64,000 nt of DNA. Source: Xiphias gladius (taxonomy: Eukaryota; Chordata; Actinopteri; Istiophoriformes; Xiphiidae). A program made the position numbers and the translations under genes. Each line of letters begins with the position of its first letter. Within the stretch, counting starts at the first letter, position 1. The stretch spans positions 5,606,213 to 5,670,212 of the forward strand of contig NC_053408.1 of NCBI RefSeq assembly GCF_016859285.1, given 5' to 3'. The notes under the pieces were generated by a model that saw only the letters and a list, made by a program, of their open reading frames with translations, ran no database searches and was not told where the DNA came from. Of the stretch, positions 1 to 31,900 are shown one piece after another.

Positions 1-3000
1 TATCATACTGTGCAGTTAGCAACCAGTTGCTGCAGAGCAGTCATTTTTTTAAGTTTCAAAAAGGATTCAAATGAGCCGGAAAAGAACGATCAAACCAAAA
101 AAATGAAAACTCTCTGCTCCAAAGGATGTACTAACAGCAGCCCTTCAGATAAACTTCTCTGTGTCCAGTATGCTCGTTCTGTCTCTGCCTCTCCCTGTTT
201 TTAGTGGTGCCACGCTTGCCAGCGGTCTTGCACATTATCTGAAGTCAGGGAAGGATCCAGTCATATTTTCCATCCACATTCTGTGTCTGACTGAAAGTCT
301 CCGCTGGCGGAAGAGTGGAGGGGTTGGGAGAAAAGGGAGAGTAGGCAGGGAGAGAAAGAGGGAGGGATGGAGAGCTGGGGAGTGGATGGGGGCTGGGAAA
401 GTAGAGAAAGCCAGATGCAGAGACGAAAAGAAAACCAGACCAAGAAACAGGGTGGAAAAAGTTCTTTGCACAAATCTGTGTTCTGTGAGAGAAGTGGAGC
501 CAACAGATAACTGTGTAGCACACTCCGCATCAAAACCGGAAAAAACCTGTGCCATGTGGGTATAAAGGGGAAACCAGTAATCTGACCTTTTAACCTTTAA
601 CATTAAACTGTCATTGGATATTTAGCCCAATGAAGGACGTGGTACCATGATGGGTTAGCTACGGGCTTGTAGGTTTGGGTCCCCCACCATTTTCTCTCAC
701 GCCCCAAAAGGGAGGCGATGTGTCATGATGGGTGGAGCTCATGAGAGACTGGGTTTGTTTGGCAGCTGAGCTCTGGTTTCAAAAGCAGCAAGGATGATTT
801 AAATATCATTTAAATATTCAGTTTACCCTTTATACACATCTTTATACATAAACAATTCCCTTACTGTGTCCTTTACTGTGGGACGTTTTACATGACATAA
901 TTACTAATAATTAAGTGAGAATGGTAGTTACATTTCCAATATGATCTCTGTACCAGTAGGTGTAAATTGATGGGACTGGGTTATCTGTAAACTGTATAAA
1001 AAGTCAAATGAGACATTTTTTATTAGCAGGTTCAGCACTGTATGATACACTGTCCGATAACCCTAATATTACTCCTAACACAAGTACTTCCATTACTGTA
1101 CTGTATGATACAGTATAATATATATAATATGTATATGTGTCATCTAAACAGTGTCATACAGTTGCATTCCAACTGTCCGTTGCCTGCTAGCGCAGAAAAT
1201 GACTGGCTTCAATTTAAATGACTACTGTAGCGGTGAGAGTGTTGCTTAGCCAACAAGCACCAACCTCAGCCCGGAGACTAAAACTAAAAAGACAAAAGTT
1301 GGGCCTTTATGAGATGATTGCAGTTCACATAGGGCTCTACTTGAGGTAACAGTCAGAAGTGAGCTCAAACATTCACCCTGTAATTGAGCATTTACCCATA
1401 ACGCCGCGTGGAAGTCCCTCTTTTTTTTTTTTTTTGTTTTGTACTCATTGCTACTGCGTTGAATGAACTTGCAGAGTCTGGGCCAGAGCTGGAAGGTTTA
1501 TTTTCATGGAGGCGACTGTTGTAGTCACACTAGTTATTTGCCCGTCTGTACACGTACCCGGTAGACTCTGGCGGTTCCTGACAGAGGATGAGGGTCTCTG
1601 CTGGAGACCCGAGGTTAACAAAGTGGTTGACTCTTATCAGATTTTACTAAATCGGGGGTAGCAATGCTTTGGCTAACAAAACAGTTCCAGAGCAGCATGC
1701 CATCTGTTACCCCACTCTCCCTGAAACATCTCCATATTGTTTCACACTTACTATATCAGAGGAGATTTCACAAGTCATGCTTGTAATTATTCGCCATTCA
1801 GTAGCAGTCCACTACCGTATATAGTCTGTTTGCTGTTTTGTAATTTTGCCCAAAAGTCTAGTGAGAATTATGATACCTTTATAAAGTGAATTTAAATGAT
1901 CTCACAGTGTGATGTAAAAAATGATTAGTGACTATGGTCACTAACTGGGATTAACTACCATCGTCACTGCACCAAAAAGGGGGAAAAAAAAAGGCAAATT
2001 TGAATGGAAGGACTGACCTGAGTAAGGTCCAAAATACCTTCTTTGCTATCGGACACATTATGTCTATACACACTGTATTGTGAAGTGAATACTGAATAAA
2101 TTTCAGTGCGGTGAGTGATCGCTCAAAATTTTCGGTTTTCATGTGATACCGAGTAAAACCGGGACCAGAACAGAAACACCGATATCGATACAGAAAGGGA
2201 TACCAATACTTTTTAATACTAAAAACGGCCACTTTACTGTCACTGATTTTTAATTATTTTCATCATGATTATTTATAATTCACATATAATTTTGGAAAAC
2301 TGGTAAGATAAAAAGTATTACAGTTACAGCACACTTGATAACAGCCATTTAAACTTTAAAGATATACTGTACGGTGACTGATCTTATATGAGATACTGTA
2401 CAATTTTCCCCATCACACCCTGTAATTTGTCTGGAGAAGGTGGGCCTACATTTGGCTTCCACCTAAACAAAGCAAATGTCTGTGCAAAAACCTGTAATTG
2501 AAAATAATCAACAAACATCATAACGGCCTGCAACAAAGGTTTAACAGCAAGTAATAGTATTCTTATTGCAAAATTTCCAGTCAGACAGTGAGTTAAAAGG
2601 AGAAATTACAGTTAAAAAAGCAAAAACAAAACAAATAAATGGCCCATGGCACCTTAAATAGGGTGGAGGAAAATGGGCCTCGGGCGCTAAGTGAGAGAAA
2701 CAAGCAAGAGAGGGAGACAGAGAGGTTTTGGCTTTGGTAGAATTCGGAGCAGCAAAGGCTCAGAGTCTTACAAGTAGAAACACGTGGACAAAGCCAGGCA
2801 GATGCTACGTGTTGCTGGCTACAGCTCAGAGGGTTGCTGGGGAATGCAGTGTTTAGACCGTTTTAGCTACTTTGTGAGCTCTGCTAGTCTTAATGCTGCA
2901 AGTTAACCTTTCTTATGCATAGATTCCCTCTCCATAATGTGAGGTTAATTAATGTACTGCAGATTGCTCTCACTGCTTACAGAGTTCCTATAGCTCCATT

Positions 3001-6000
3001 TGCATCCGTGCAGGACATGTTTCAAATAAGAGCTGCATGATCTGACCCCTCCTGAGGGCCTGCACCACTTTTGCCAAACGTATGATCCCTCCACCATCAA
3101 ACAGCCACAGTTTCTGTTCATAAATGCCTCCCCAGTGGAGGTCTGTTTGGTGTAATTGTGGAAAAACAGTCAGAGTATTATCGTTGACAGGATGAAAATC
3201 ATGAAAAAGCTGTAGTAGTGGCTGTGAACACACCTTTTCCCACAACCTGTTACATTTTGGGCTCATGTACCTCCACAGGCTGCCAATGACAAACATGGAA
3301 TTTCCTCCTTCGAGTCGGCAAATCTTGGTGGCTCTAATTCAATTATTTTTATACTCCTTCTGTTATTACATGAAGGCTGCCTGACGAGAATGGATTCCTA
3401 GCGAGTACCTCCTTTGGCAGTGACGGGAGTAGGAGATTGTCTCAGATTATCGTGGAGGGGAGAACCTGACGGCAACCTTCCTTGCTAAATTATGCTAAAT
3501 ATCTTATCCACCAACGAGAAAACATGTACTGCAGCTCCAAGCACAGTGAAAGGATATTTGAATGAAGCTGAAACGCCACAAGACCATTCCGAGCGCTTCC
3601 ACCCACAGCACCAGTCTGACCTCTGAGAGACTGGCCACAAAAAAAAATATTATAGATTGCAGCAATGTGAGTCCAAGACCAACACCAGAAAATTACCAGT
3701 TCTATTTAAACACTGTCCTGTGAGCTTCGGCTTAATTTCACTCGCAGAGAGTCGCTCTGAATGCGCAAGTTGCTGCCTTAAAGGCTGATGCCATTTAAGC
3801 CATCTGTCGATGAAAACTTCATTTTAACTGCATTTTACACATTCCGAACATGGATGAAAAAAATCAGACTAGAAGCAATAGTCATATGATTGTGCTGGGG
3901 GAAAATGTGTTCTTTAAGTTAAAATCCCAGAGACAGCACACCGGCAAAGGGCCTATCAAGTGGGCTTCCTCTCAGTAAAAATAAACAGGACTCTGTGAAA
4001 CAGGACTTCCCTATTTTCATTTCATCCAAAGCCACCCTGAAGCCCGTTATATTCTGTAACTCTAACAATTCCCCTCTAATCCCTCTCTTTCCAATCTAAA
4101 AAAAAAAAAAAGTCACTCAGATGGGTGTGTCTTGTCTTGAAGCTTCCTCGCTATGCACTTGTGGCAGTTGAAATCACTTCGTCGTTGCATTAAGTATGTG
4201 CTGCGAACGATGGCTTAAAACTATCTCCTTTCTTTCAATCAACAAAGACCAAGGACAGTTCTGTTGGCTCCTGTAAAGTTTTACACGGATTTACGATATA
4301 AAAGAAGATGCACATTATGCCTTTTATATCTTACATAGCAGTATCTTCTTCCTCAAGGAAGGTTAGATAAGCAGCCCTCGGACGGCCATTCCGAATTACA
4401 CAAATGCACAACATACGGTGTACTGCAACACTTCACCGTGGGTGAGGAATTGAAATGAAGATTGACAGCTATCCGGCTCTTTGGCAGGTGTTTGAGCCGA
4501 CTCCCCGCTTTCATCAGACAGGGAACAGATGCTAAAAAATACCTGTTTAGCGCAAACAGAATTACTAACCGCAAAAGTTTTTCCCCCGGAAACTATTCAT
4601 TTTCCCTGCAGCTGAACCGTATCATAAAAATAATACAGGTCTTTGCAGCCTGGCTCTTTTAGATGACCTTTGCACTGCGCTGTGTGTGTGTGTGTGTGGA
4701 TGAGCAAACGTCTACAGAGCGTTCATGGATTATTTTAAACGATTTCATAAACATCAGAATGAGTTTTGCGAAGATTTTTTTGGGGGCGTTGTGTGTAACC
4801 CTTCAATCCGAAGTCAAGATAATTTGGGAAACCATAGCTCTTCTCATTGCTAGTATGATGATTTCAGACTAGCTAGTAGGTAACCTATTGGCTAGCATGC
4901 AGCTATTTCCCTGGTATCTTCTATCTACTATTCTTGTTGTTTTTTTGTTTTAAAAAAAAAGGTTTTTTACATATTTTTCATAGTATCGCTATTTTTTTCT
5001 TCCAAATAGTTACGGGTTTGTTCAGTTTGTTAGTTGTCTTTTTGATTCTTTTTTGTATCCAGCTAGTCTATTGTAGCTAATACTAACTGCTTTTTTTTTT
5101 TTTTTTTTTTTTTTTGATAATTCACATGAACATTTCTGGGCTACATCAACGCTTTTATTTTAAGATACCGTAAGATATCCATCGTAGGAAGAAGTTTTTT
5201 TTATAGAGCGGGTATTGGGTGTTTTTGAATTAAAACATTCCCAGTCACATTTGCACTCACATACATACAGCTGAAAAGCACATTTCCCGATTTGATTAGT
5301 TCCACCGCCTGCATGAGCAGTGGAAACACGCTTTTATGCCTGTGATGCATGTTTCTTAAATGTCTGGTGTTCATATCCCTCACTGATTCCAGCTACTGAA
5401 GACGGGAAAGCTTCGCTGGATTTGAACGCCAAAAGAAGACAGAGAGCAGCTCAAAGGTCGAATTGGGCCATTCTGTAGTTGTAGAAGCTGCAACGTGTCC
5501 ACAGTGTAACCAGACTGCTTTTGTGGATCTGCCAGATTTTTCTTCTTTCTCCCTCCCTCCCCCACTCCCTCCCTGTCTCTAACATCATGGGGTGGCCATG
5601 CCTCTTTTGGAAAGGTGGATTTTGACACAGGTCGTTGTACATGTTTTCAAATTCTTTGCTCAGCGTGTTTCATATTACTGTTTACTTTTAGGGGATTTAT
5701 AGAGATGAGAGCATTATCATTGGCCCATTTTAATCATTAGAAAGATGAAAGGGGGTAGATGCAGGGCTACAGTGCTTAATAATGAGGGGAAACGTAAAAA
5801 GTTAATTCTTTGGAAAATGTTAACATTTCATGATGACTTCAGGCTTGCGGTTACTCCTTCCTTAGACTGAAACACTGACTGTTGGATGCAGTGTTTATTC
5901 ATTAATATATCTGGTCTGTACATACAGTATGCTGGCATGAAACTGCAGTTGCTTGGAGGTGCTTGATACTCAGAAAGTGTACAGGCCCAGAGGTTCAGAG

Positions 6001-6650
6001 TTTTTGGCACCTACAGTAAGATTATCAGGATTTCCTCTGGAGAATACATGTAAGAGATGTGCTGTTTATTACTTGTGTGTGGAAAATGATTTAGTCTTAA
6101 AACACTGGAGCTTCAAATGATCTTGGCAATATTTGACTCTCTGCCTGGTTCGCTCCCCGTGCGTAAAATGCGCGCACTTCATTTGAACTCATAGCACATC
6201 TTCAGACATCATTCTGAGCCATTTCCTCCTTCTTAAACGAAACCATCAAGTCCAGGTGGCCGCAAACCGTAAACTAAGACAAAACAACTCCCCGGAGAAC
6301 TGAAATCACGCCAGATTCTCAATAAGCTGGAACCTGAGGGAGGCTAAGCTGCAAATGATTCTGATGCGTTAAATAAAATCCCCCGCTGTTCCGAACGATT
6401 CAAAATCAGCTCAGCGACATAGTGTCTCGGGTCGGACAAAACACCCCAACGAAAGTCTCGATCGAAAAAAAATCCATGGAGAACAAGAGCTCGATGAAGA
6501 CACGTCTTCGCGGTGGCGAGCCGGCGCGTAAATGATGAGTGCCCTCATCATCCACGTTTGAGCTGAAACGTGAACTTGTTTGACATGTTTAAAGACGGCC
6601 CCTCTCTCTGATGAAGGAGGGGCTCTGCAACTTGGACATGTACAAGATTT
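1..6650. other. Intergenic region upstream of col1a1, no gene seen
   Basis: No open frame here has protein-like composition, splice-linked continuation or a family motif. The sequence holds simple repeats: a T run near 1422, a short TG tract near 4680-4698, and a long T run near 5092-5116. It also has a degenerate stretch around 2130-2215 with repeated gataccg-like words that looks like an old interspersed repeat. It probably contains distal col1a1 regulatory sequence, but I cannot point to any element. Confidence 0.6.
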
Positions 6651-6685
6651 CTGGTGCGCACAGGACCTCCCCAAAAGTTTTGGCA

Positions 6686-6693
6686 TATAAAAG
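6686..6693 (+). promoter_or_regulatory. TATA box of col1a1
   Basis: TATAAAAG lies 165 bases before the col1a1 start codon. A transcription start about 30 bases downstream, near 6715-6720, would give a 5' UTR of roughly 130 bases, in line with type I collagen genes. GC-rich, GA-rich sequence (aggaggggct near 6616) lies just upstream. The position and match are clear; the exact start site is inferred. Confidence 0.7.
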
Positions 6694-6820
6694 CCAAGCT
6701 AAGTCATTTGTTTAGGCAGTAGGGAGTTTCTGCTAGGGTCTGGATTGGAGTTATACACAGACCGGACCCTACCGTGTATGAGTGGTGTCTGAGGAGAAAA
6801 AGAGGATTCCCCCCCTTGCC

Positions 6821-6850
6821 GCAAAGAATCTACATGTCTAATATTTAGAC

Positions 6851-6866
<16 letters not shown>
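6821..6866 (+). promoter_or_regulatory. Collagen mRNA 5' stem-loop (LARP6-binding type) around the start codon
   Basis: An inverted repeat surrounds the col1a1 ATG. The upper stem is ACATGTCTA (6832-6840) with TAGACATGT (6846-6854); the lower stem pairs CAAAG (6822-6826) with CTTTG (6859-6863). Vertebrate alpha1(I), alpha2(I) and alpha1(III) collagen mRNAs carry this conserved 5' stem-loop with the start codon inside. In mammals LARP6 binds it to coordinate collagen chain translation. Sequence and placement match the mammalian element closely; LARP6 binding in this species is inferred. Confidence 0.85.
6833..6847 (+). promoter_or_regulatory. Four-codon upstream ORF in the col1a1 leader
   Basis: ATG TCT AAT ATT TAG encodes MSNI and stops three bases before the col1a1 ATG, inside the 5' stem-loop. 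The human COL1A1 leader has a uORF of the same length at the same place, so the arrangement looks conserved. It may tune start-site choice together with the stem-loop; this is inference. Confidence 0.6.
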
Positions 6867-25807
<18,941 letters not shown>

Positions 25808-26965
25808 AAATGAAAGAAATATGGACATGACGTTGTTTTTTTTTCTAGCAGTCATCTCTAAAATCCTTTTCCTATGCATTCAAAACTCATTCGGCTGCCA
25901 TTGGCCCACATGCTTAAAACCACTCTACTGAAGACGGTGTTTGTGTCTTTCCCATCATGAGAAGTGTTTGGGACTGCTACTTCAACCAAACCAACCACAA
26001 GGACACTTTAAAAAGAATCTTTTGTTTCCACTGGCAACAAGAAAATAATATATACTTGTGTAAAATTTCCCCCTGGAGATTGAGAAAAAAAAAAGATACA
26101 CACACGCAATGAAACACAGGTGACTTTTGCCATTTTCTATCACTGCGGAAGGACATTGAAAACAACAAATGATATGTACCATTTTTCTGGTGTTAAATAA
26201 ATTGTAAAAAGTGTGAAGTGTCTTCTTGTTCTAAATTCATGAACAAAAAAAACCTGAATGTTGCTCAGACAAACGTGACCAGCAAATGAGCAAGACAAAG
26301 AAGCTCACCTTCATTGCAATATGTAGATGGCTACCTCATAACAAGAAGTCACCCCCAATTTTTCTTAAATGAAAAGGGTATATTTTACACAACAAGTCTA
26401 TTGGGGGGAATTAAAAACATTCAAAGGTGCTATTACCAATTCAATGAAGTCCAGTTATTGGTGTTTGATGGTGAATCTATCACTGTCATACTGTAATTAT
26501 GCCACTAATGCCTGCAGAACCTTTGGTGCTACTAAATTGACTCATTGTCTTGTTGTCTATGCAGTGCAATTGTTTTCTTCTGAAGTGTTGGTTTGATAAC
26601 AGAGGTCCTCTGCAAAGGTGATCACTGCAGATGTAATGCATGCAATCATGTCTGTAGATAAAAGCGAGTGACTGGTTCAATATCATTTCCCTTGCCCATG
26701 TGTTCAGTGTTGATCTTTCTTGTCTGTTTGCCCCCGTGGAAAACTCCTCTTCACAAAAAAAAAAAAACAGCACACATCTCCCACCCTGTTGTTTATGTTG
26801 TTTGTCGATGTCTTTTTCGCGAAGGGTTTCTTAAAAAAGAATTTGAAGCAGACCCACTTTCATGATTTAAAAGAGAGATTCTGTACTTATTTTGTACATG
26901 TATAATAAATCGAGATGTTTTTAATTATTTTGGGTGCTGAAATAAAGCATGTGAAGTGGTCTACT
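25808..26965 (+). terminator. col1a1 3' UTR with proximal and distal poly(A) signals
   Basis: AATAAA occurs at 26196-26201, about 390 bases after the stop, and again at 26904-26909 and 26941-26946, about 1.1 kb after it. Mammalian COL1A1 also makes short and long mRNAs from two poly(A) regions. The signals are seen; their use is inferred. Confidence 0.65.
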
Positions 26966-28400
26966 CAGTGGCGGAGTTTTCACTGTCCTGTTTTGCAACT
27001 GTTGTGAAACTCAGATCAGGTGTCAGGATCTGGAAAATACTCCATACACTGAAGCTGCATTTCACATTTTCAGAGACCCCAGGAGACCACACATCTTCAA
27101 ACCCTGGGTGTGAAATAGAGTTAAAGTAGGTTCAGAAATCAACTGTTCCACAATAGTTGCACTGAATATGTTTCAATCAAGCAGCAGTGAAAACAAGGCC
27201 AATATCCAACACTCCGACCTGGGTGAGTTTCTATACACTCACAATTGGTAGAAATGATTGGCTCTGGAGCTAAATTCCTTTAGAAATCAGACGTAAATCA
27301 CTGTAAAATCTAGTTGAAAGCGAAAACGTTTCGTTCAATTCCACACTCAAAAACACAGAACTGAATTTGCATGAGATTAATGACTTTTGTCCTCAGACTG
27401 TTCACTGTTAACAGGAGAGAAGATGTGCGTCACACCCAAACACTCCCAAAACAGATGAAGATACACCAGCGACCCCTCCTGGACTTCTAGTGCACCAACA
27501 GCGGCTTTAAGGGAAAGTTCAACGCTGAGTCAAACAGGATCAGAAAACTACTCCTGCACTTCTCTCTGCGGGTTTGACGTTTTCAGGTTTCGCCGTTCAC
27601 TTTTGGCCTCCACCCAACAGCAAAAGCAGAGAATGTAAAAGATGTCGCGACCTGAGAAAATTCAGAGGTGATGTTCCCTTCACAGATTGTTTCTCCTCAA
27701 AAATTGTAGAGGTCTGATGAGGTAAAGTTTTCCTATGTGTCATAATAAAAAAGAAAAGATTAGGGAAACTACACACAATTTGTGAAGCTGAAACATTTTT
27801 TTTCTTTTTTCTTTTACTTATTCCCCATCCTGTTAGTCATCTTGTCACCGGTCAGATTTATCTTGGGGGTCCTGACTCCAAATTGGGAGCCACTGTGATA
27901 GAGAAATACAGATACGAAAATCTGACGGATTATTCGTTACATAACAATCTTTCTGAATTTTTGTTCACATATTTGAACAGAACCGGTGAAAACAGACAAA
28001 AACAGCTACTGTTATATCTTCATCTTAATCTGATGCCCACAAGTATTTGCACCTGCTGAATCTGTGAGGTAAACCGTGATAAATGCAGTTCTACTTTGAA
28101 CTGGGGAAACAAAGGTTTGGCACCAGATTCGCACATTGTTGACTTTTACTTTCCAGCCTTGTTAGTGAGCCTAGTTGAGTAAACCCCTGTCTTTGAATAC
28201 TGTCTGTGTTTATCCTACTCATGAAGTAATGAGCTGTACGAAGCATGCTCAAGCTGCCAAGCATCTCTGAAACGGTAGGTGTGAGCGCCCTCTCCTTTTT
28301 TAATTGCTCCTCCAAGGTGTCAGTAAAGAGTCTTAAACCAGAGTAAACGTGATACCCACACTGAAAACCTTAGGCAAGTCAGGCTGAATGAATGAATGTG
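26966..28400. other. Short intergenic region between col1a1 and sgca 3' ends
   Basis: About 1.4 kb separate the tail-to-tail genes. No coding sequence, RNA gene or clear repeat is visible. Confidence 0.6.
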
Positions 28401-28414
28401 GCTTTTGATATTTT

Positions 28415-28420
28415 TTTATT
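28415..28420 (-). terminator. Candidate poly(A) signal of sgca
   Basis: TTTATT on the + strand reads AATAAA on the minus strand, about 515 bases beyond the sgca stop codon. It is the nearest good match in the right orientation that I noticed. Confidence 0.45.
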
Positions 28421-28933
28421 AGTGGCGAGATACGGTGGAATACAGAAAATCATAAACAACAAATAACAATTAGGGGAACAGCACACTATTAATTCTTTTA
28501 ATGGAACCTAAAGAAGAAAAAACACAATTTCCCACTGCAAATGTAGAACTATAGACTGTGGCAGCAAACGACCGCATGACCAGCACTTTATCCATCGTTG
28601 TTCTTATTTTCTGCAAAAAGAAATAACTTTTATCAATGCTTATCAATCACTAATAATAATCCAAGAAAAAAAAAAAGAACCCTAAATTTAGACCAGAATG
28701 ATTGCGATGTTGTAGGAGGAAGTTCCATGAGTGTGTTTACCTGGGCAGTGTTTCACTGTAGGGATCGCTGTGAAAAACAGGAGAGTGAAAAAATCTGTGT
28801 TAACAACTAATTGACTTCTCGGGACTCGGTGGAAAAGTGAGTCACCTATTTAAATCACATGACAGCAATAATAATAGAAAGGGGGTGATGAATGCTGGTA
28901 ATGACAGTGAGAGTGGATCTGTGGGTGAGGGTC

Positions 28934-31900
28934 TTACTGCTGGGCCATGATGAGGGGGATGCTGGCGCTGTCGGACGGCAGCGGCGGGGCCCTCTCCCCA
29001 GTCCGGCTGTTGAACATGGGCAGTGTGGACAGCGGTGAAGGAACACCTCGGTTCCCTGCCATGCTCCTCAGCTCATCGGTGTTCCCGAGAATAGTGTGGT
29101 GGTGGTACAGCTGAATTCTGCAGCAAGCAGAGCGTCGCATACCGTGTGTTGGTTGTGTGCTTTAACCGTTAAGATGAAACTACAAACTACACAGGTGGGT
29201 GTCAGCCTGTTAACTATCTCCCATACATGGTTAACTTCATAGCCAATTCGCAATGGTGGAAAGCAGCAAAGTACATTTGCTCAAATACTGCACTTAGCGA
29301 CAGTTTTGCGGTACTTTACCTGAGCATTTCAATTTTTCTACTCTATGTGTAATTTATTACATTTCAGCGGGAAATATTGTACTTTTTTTCTCCCCTACAT
29401 TTATCTAAAAACCGTGGTTACTAATTGGTACTTTTCCCGATACTCGATTTTACATTAGATTGAGCCGATGGTTTCCAACTCTTTTGGCTTTTGACCCCAC
29501 ATATAAAATGAGAATCCAGTTGTCAACTTTCAGAAATGTACGGGTTCTCCGCAGTTCCGTCAACTTCTTACGTGGTTTCCTATTTGAGGCCCAAATACGT
29601 GAAAATTTTCCAGTATTTCACAAAAAAAGCAAACGTTATATTATTATATTAGTATTAACAATCTAATAATGTCATATATAATAGTATGTCAGTCACAGGG
29701 ACCGTTTTAGTGTAGAACAACTACTTTTACTTATATGATACTTTCACTGATGTTATAAGAATAATGAGCTGATAATGTGGATGATTTAAATAATGTCTAA
29801 ATACTTCGTCCGGCACTGCTAACATGTGTAAAGTTTTAAAGTATCTTGGCTCTTATTTCGTTATTTCCTTTAAACGCGGACGTCTCTTATTTTGACAGAA
29901 CATCAGTAGCACGCACCAGGAAAGGTCAAAGGTCAGGCAACGGCTTTAAGTCGTGACATGGTCACGGAGCCGAAGGTGGCGACGAGGTATTTTTTATTTT
30001 ATTTTATTTATTTTATTTATTTATTTTTTTAAAATGAACGCCTTTAAGCATCAGTAAAATTCATTTTAAGTCCGTTTGTTACGGTAGCTCACTCTGTGTC
30101 GCTGTCAGTCAGTCAGTCGAGCTAGCTTGTCAACGGTTTTGTTTCGGAAACAAATAAACATCAGCCAGGGATAGAAAAAAAGAGACTCTCCGTTCTTCGG
30201 TGTACTGGTGATGATAAAATGTATAAATTGGTGTCTGAAAAACAGAAATAAAATCCTGGCTTTATTAATTAATTAATTAATATATTTATTTTTAGTTTTT
30301 TTCCGCTCGTTTTGTAGCGTCTTGGCCGTGAATGTGCAGTCATTCGTCTTAACAAGCCACAGTCGAAGAGTTAGCAACGGACTTATCTCTCAAGTATGTG
30401 TACACATTACTCGTGCAGGATTCGGACGTTTGTACCACTACAACAGTGTAAAAATACTCTGTTTAGACGTGGGCTACGAAAGTCTTAGCAGCAGTTCTCA
30501 TTATACAGAATGACGCTTTGACAATAATATACGTCATATAATTAGATTGTAATTATTAATGCATTCATGTGCGAGCATCGGTTTAATGTCACCGCTGGTA
30601 AAAGTGGGGCTGATTTTAACCGCATTCCTAAGCCACCTGCTAGGTAGCTTAGTCTACAATAACACATCAGACTTCATTTGTGGATTATATTTTGTATTAA
30701 GAATCTGAATCTGCAAAGTAACTAGTAACTATAGCTGTTAAATAAATGCAGTGGAGTAAAAAACATTTTTTTTTTAAAAAATACGGTATTTCCCCTCTAA
30801 GTATCTGAAAAAGGAAATATTCAAGTGAGGTGCAAGTACCTCAGAATTGTACTTAAATACAGCTCTTTAGTAAATGTACTTAGTAGCATCCCACCATTGA
30901 ATATTACTAAAATGTTTTGTGTTAAGTCTGGTAACAGCATCAGCATCAGAGAACAGGGAAAAACTCAATGTACTCACTGGTTTGTCCTTGCATTCCTTTT
31001 TGCACTATAAAAAAAAAAAAAAAAAGAGGAAACAAGTGTCACCTTTGTGTCACAGTTTACGGGGATCAGTCAAAAGCCTAGATTGTCTTTGAGTATTTGC
31101 TTAAAGGTTCAGTTCACCCGCATAACAGAAATTCTTTCCCCTCGTGGAATCAGTTGGATTGGGTGGGTCCATGAAATTCCACGACAGGTAAGGGGCGGAA
31201 AAAATTTAATTTTGCGAACTGACCCTTTATGACAGAGACATGGTAGATTAGTTATCAGATACGTACACTCCCTCTCGTCTGCCGTACATGATGCAGGCCA
31301 GCAGCAGGCACAGGATGATGGCCAGGATCAGGGGCACTATCACTGTCACGATGTAGTCCAGGAAATATTCTCTGCTCGGGGGAGACTCAGAAGGGTCAAA
31401 GTCACCTCCAGCCTCCAGTATCCCAGAGCCCATCTCGGGAGCGGGTGGAGCCGGCTCCTGCTTTGTCAGATCAAACTGCAGGGAGGAGGAGGGGAGACTT
31501 CACTGTTTTTTTTCCTTCTGTTTATCACAACTTTGAGACACATAGCCACAGATGATGGGACTGTCATTGTGCCGTCATCATCATCAACAACAGCAACAAC
31601 AGTTTGGAATCAAACTAAGGCTGCAACAAATGATTATTTCAATCATTTCTTCATTAATCGAAAGTTTCAATGGTTAGTCTGTTAATCTATTAGCCGATTT
31701 AAAGAAGATTAATCTGCAACTATATAGATTATCGATTAAAGTTAATTTTTCCAACAAATATAAAGCATCTGATGGTTCCACGTTCTCACGTGTGAGAACT
31801 CACTGCTTAAATCAGTAAATTGAATATTTAGGTTTTGGACTGTTGGTCGTACAAAACAAGACATTCACGATGTTATCCTGTGCTCCAGGATATCGCAAAG

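Noticed and set aside
161..603. Overlapping open frames on both strands upstream of col1a1
   Set aside because: They arise from a purine-rich stretch (gggagagaaagaggg). They are low-complexity, with no splice-linked partner and no family motif.
30103..30111. A 9-nt candidate exon in the last sgca introns (ag, CGACACAGA, gtgagc)
   Set aside because: It is frame-compatible but encodes nothing like the family's basic segment. The 27-nt exon at 30979-31005 has better splice sites and matches the family.
30974..31005. A 31-nt version of the sgca microexon using the donor at gtacat
   Set aside because: It creates an in-frame stop after RTNQ. The gtgagt donor four bases earlier is closer to consensus and keeps the frame.
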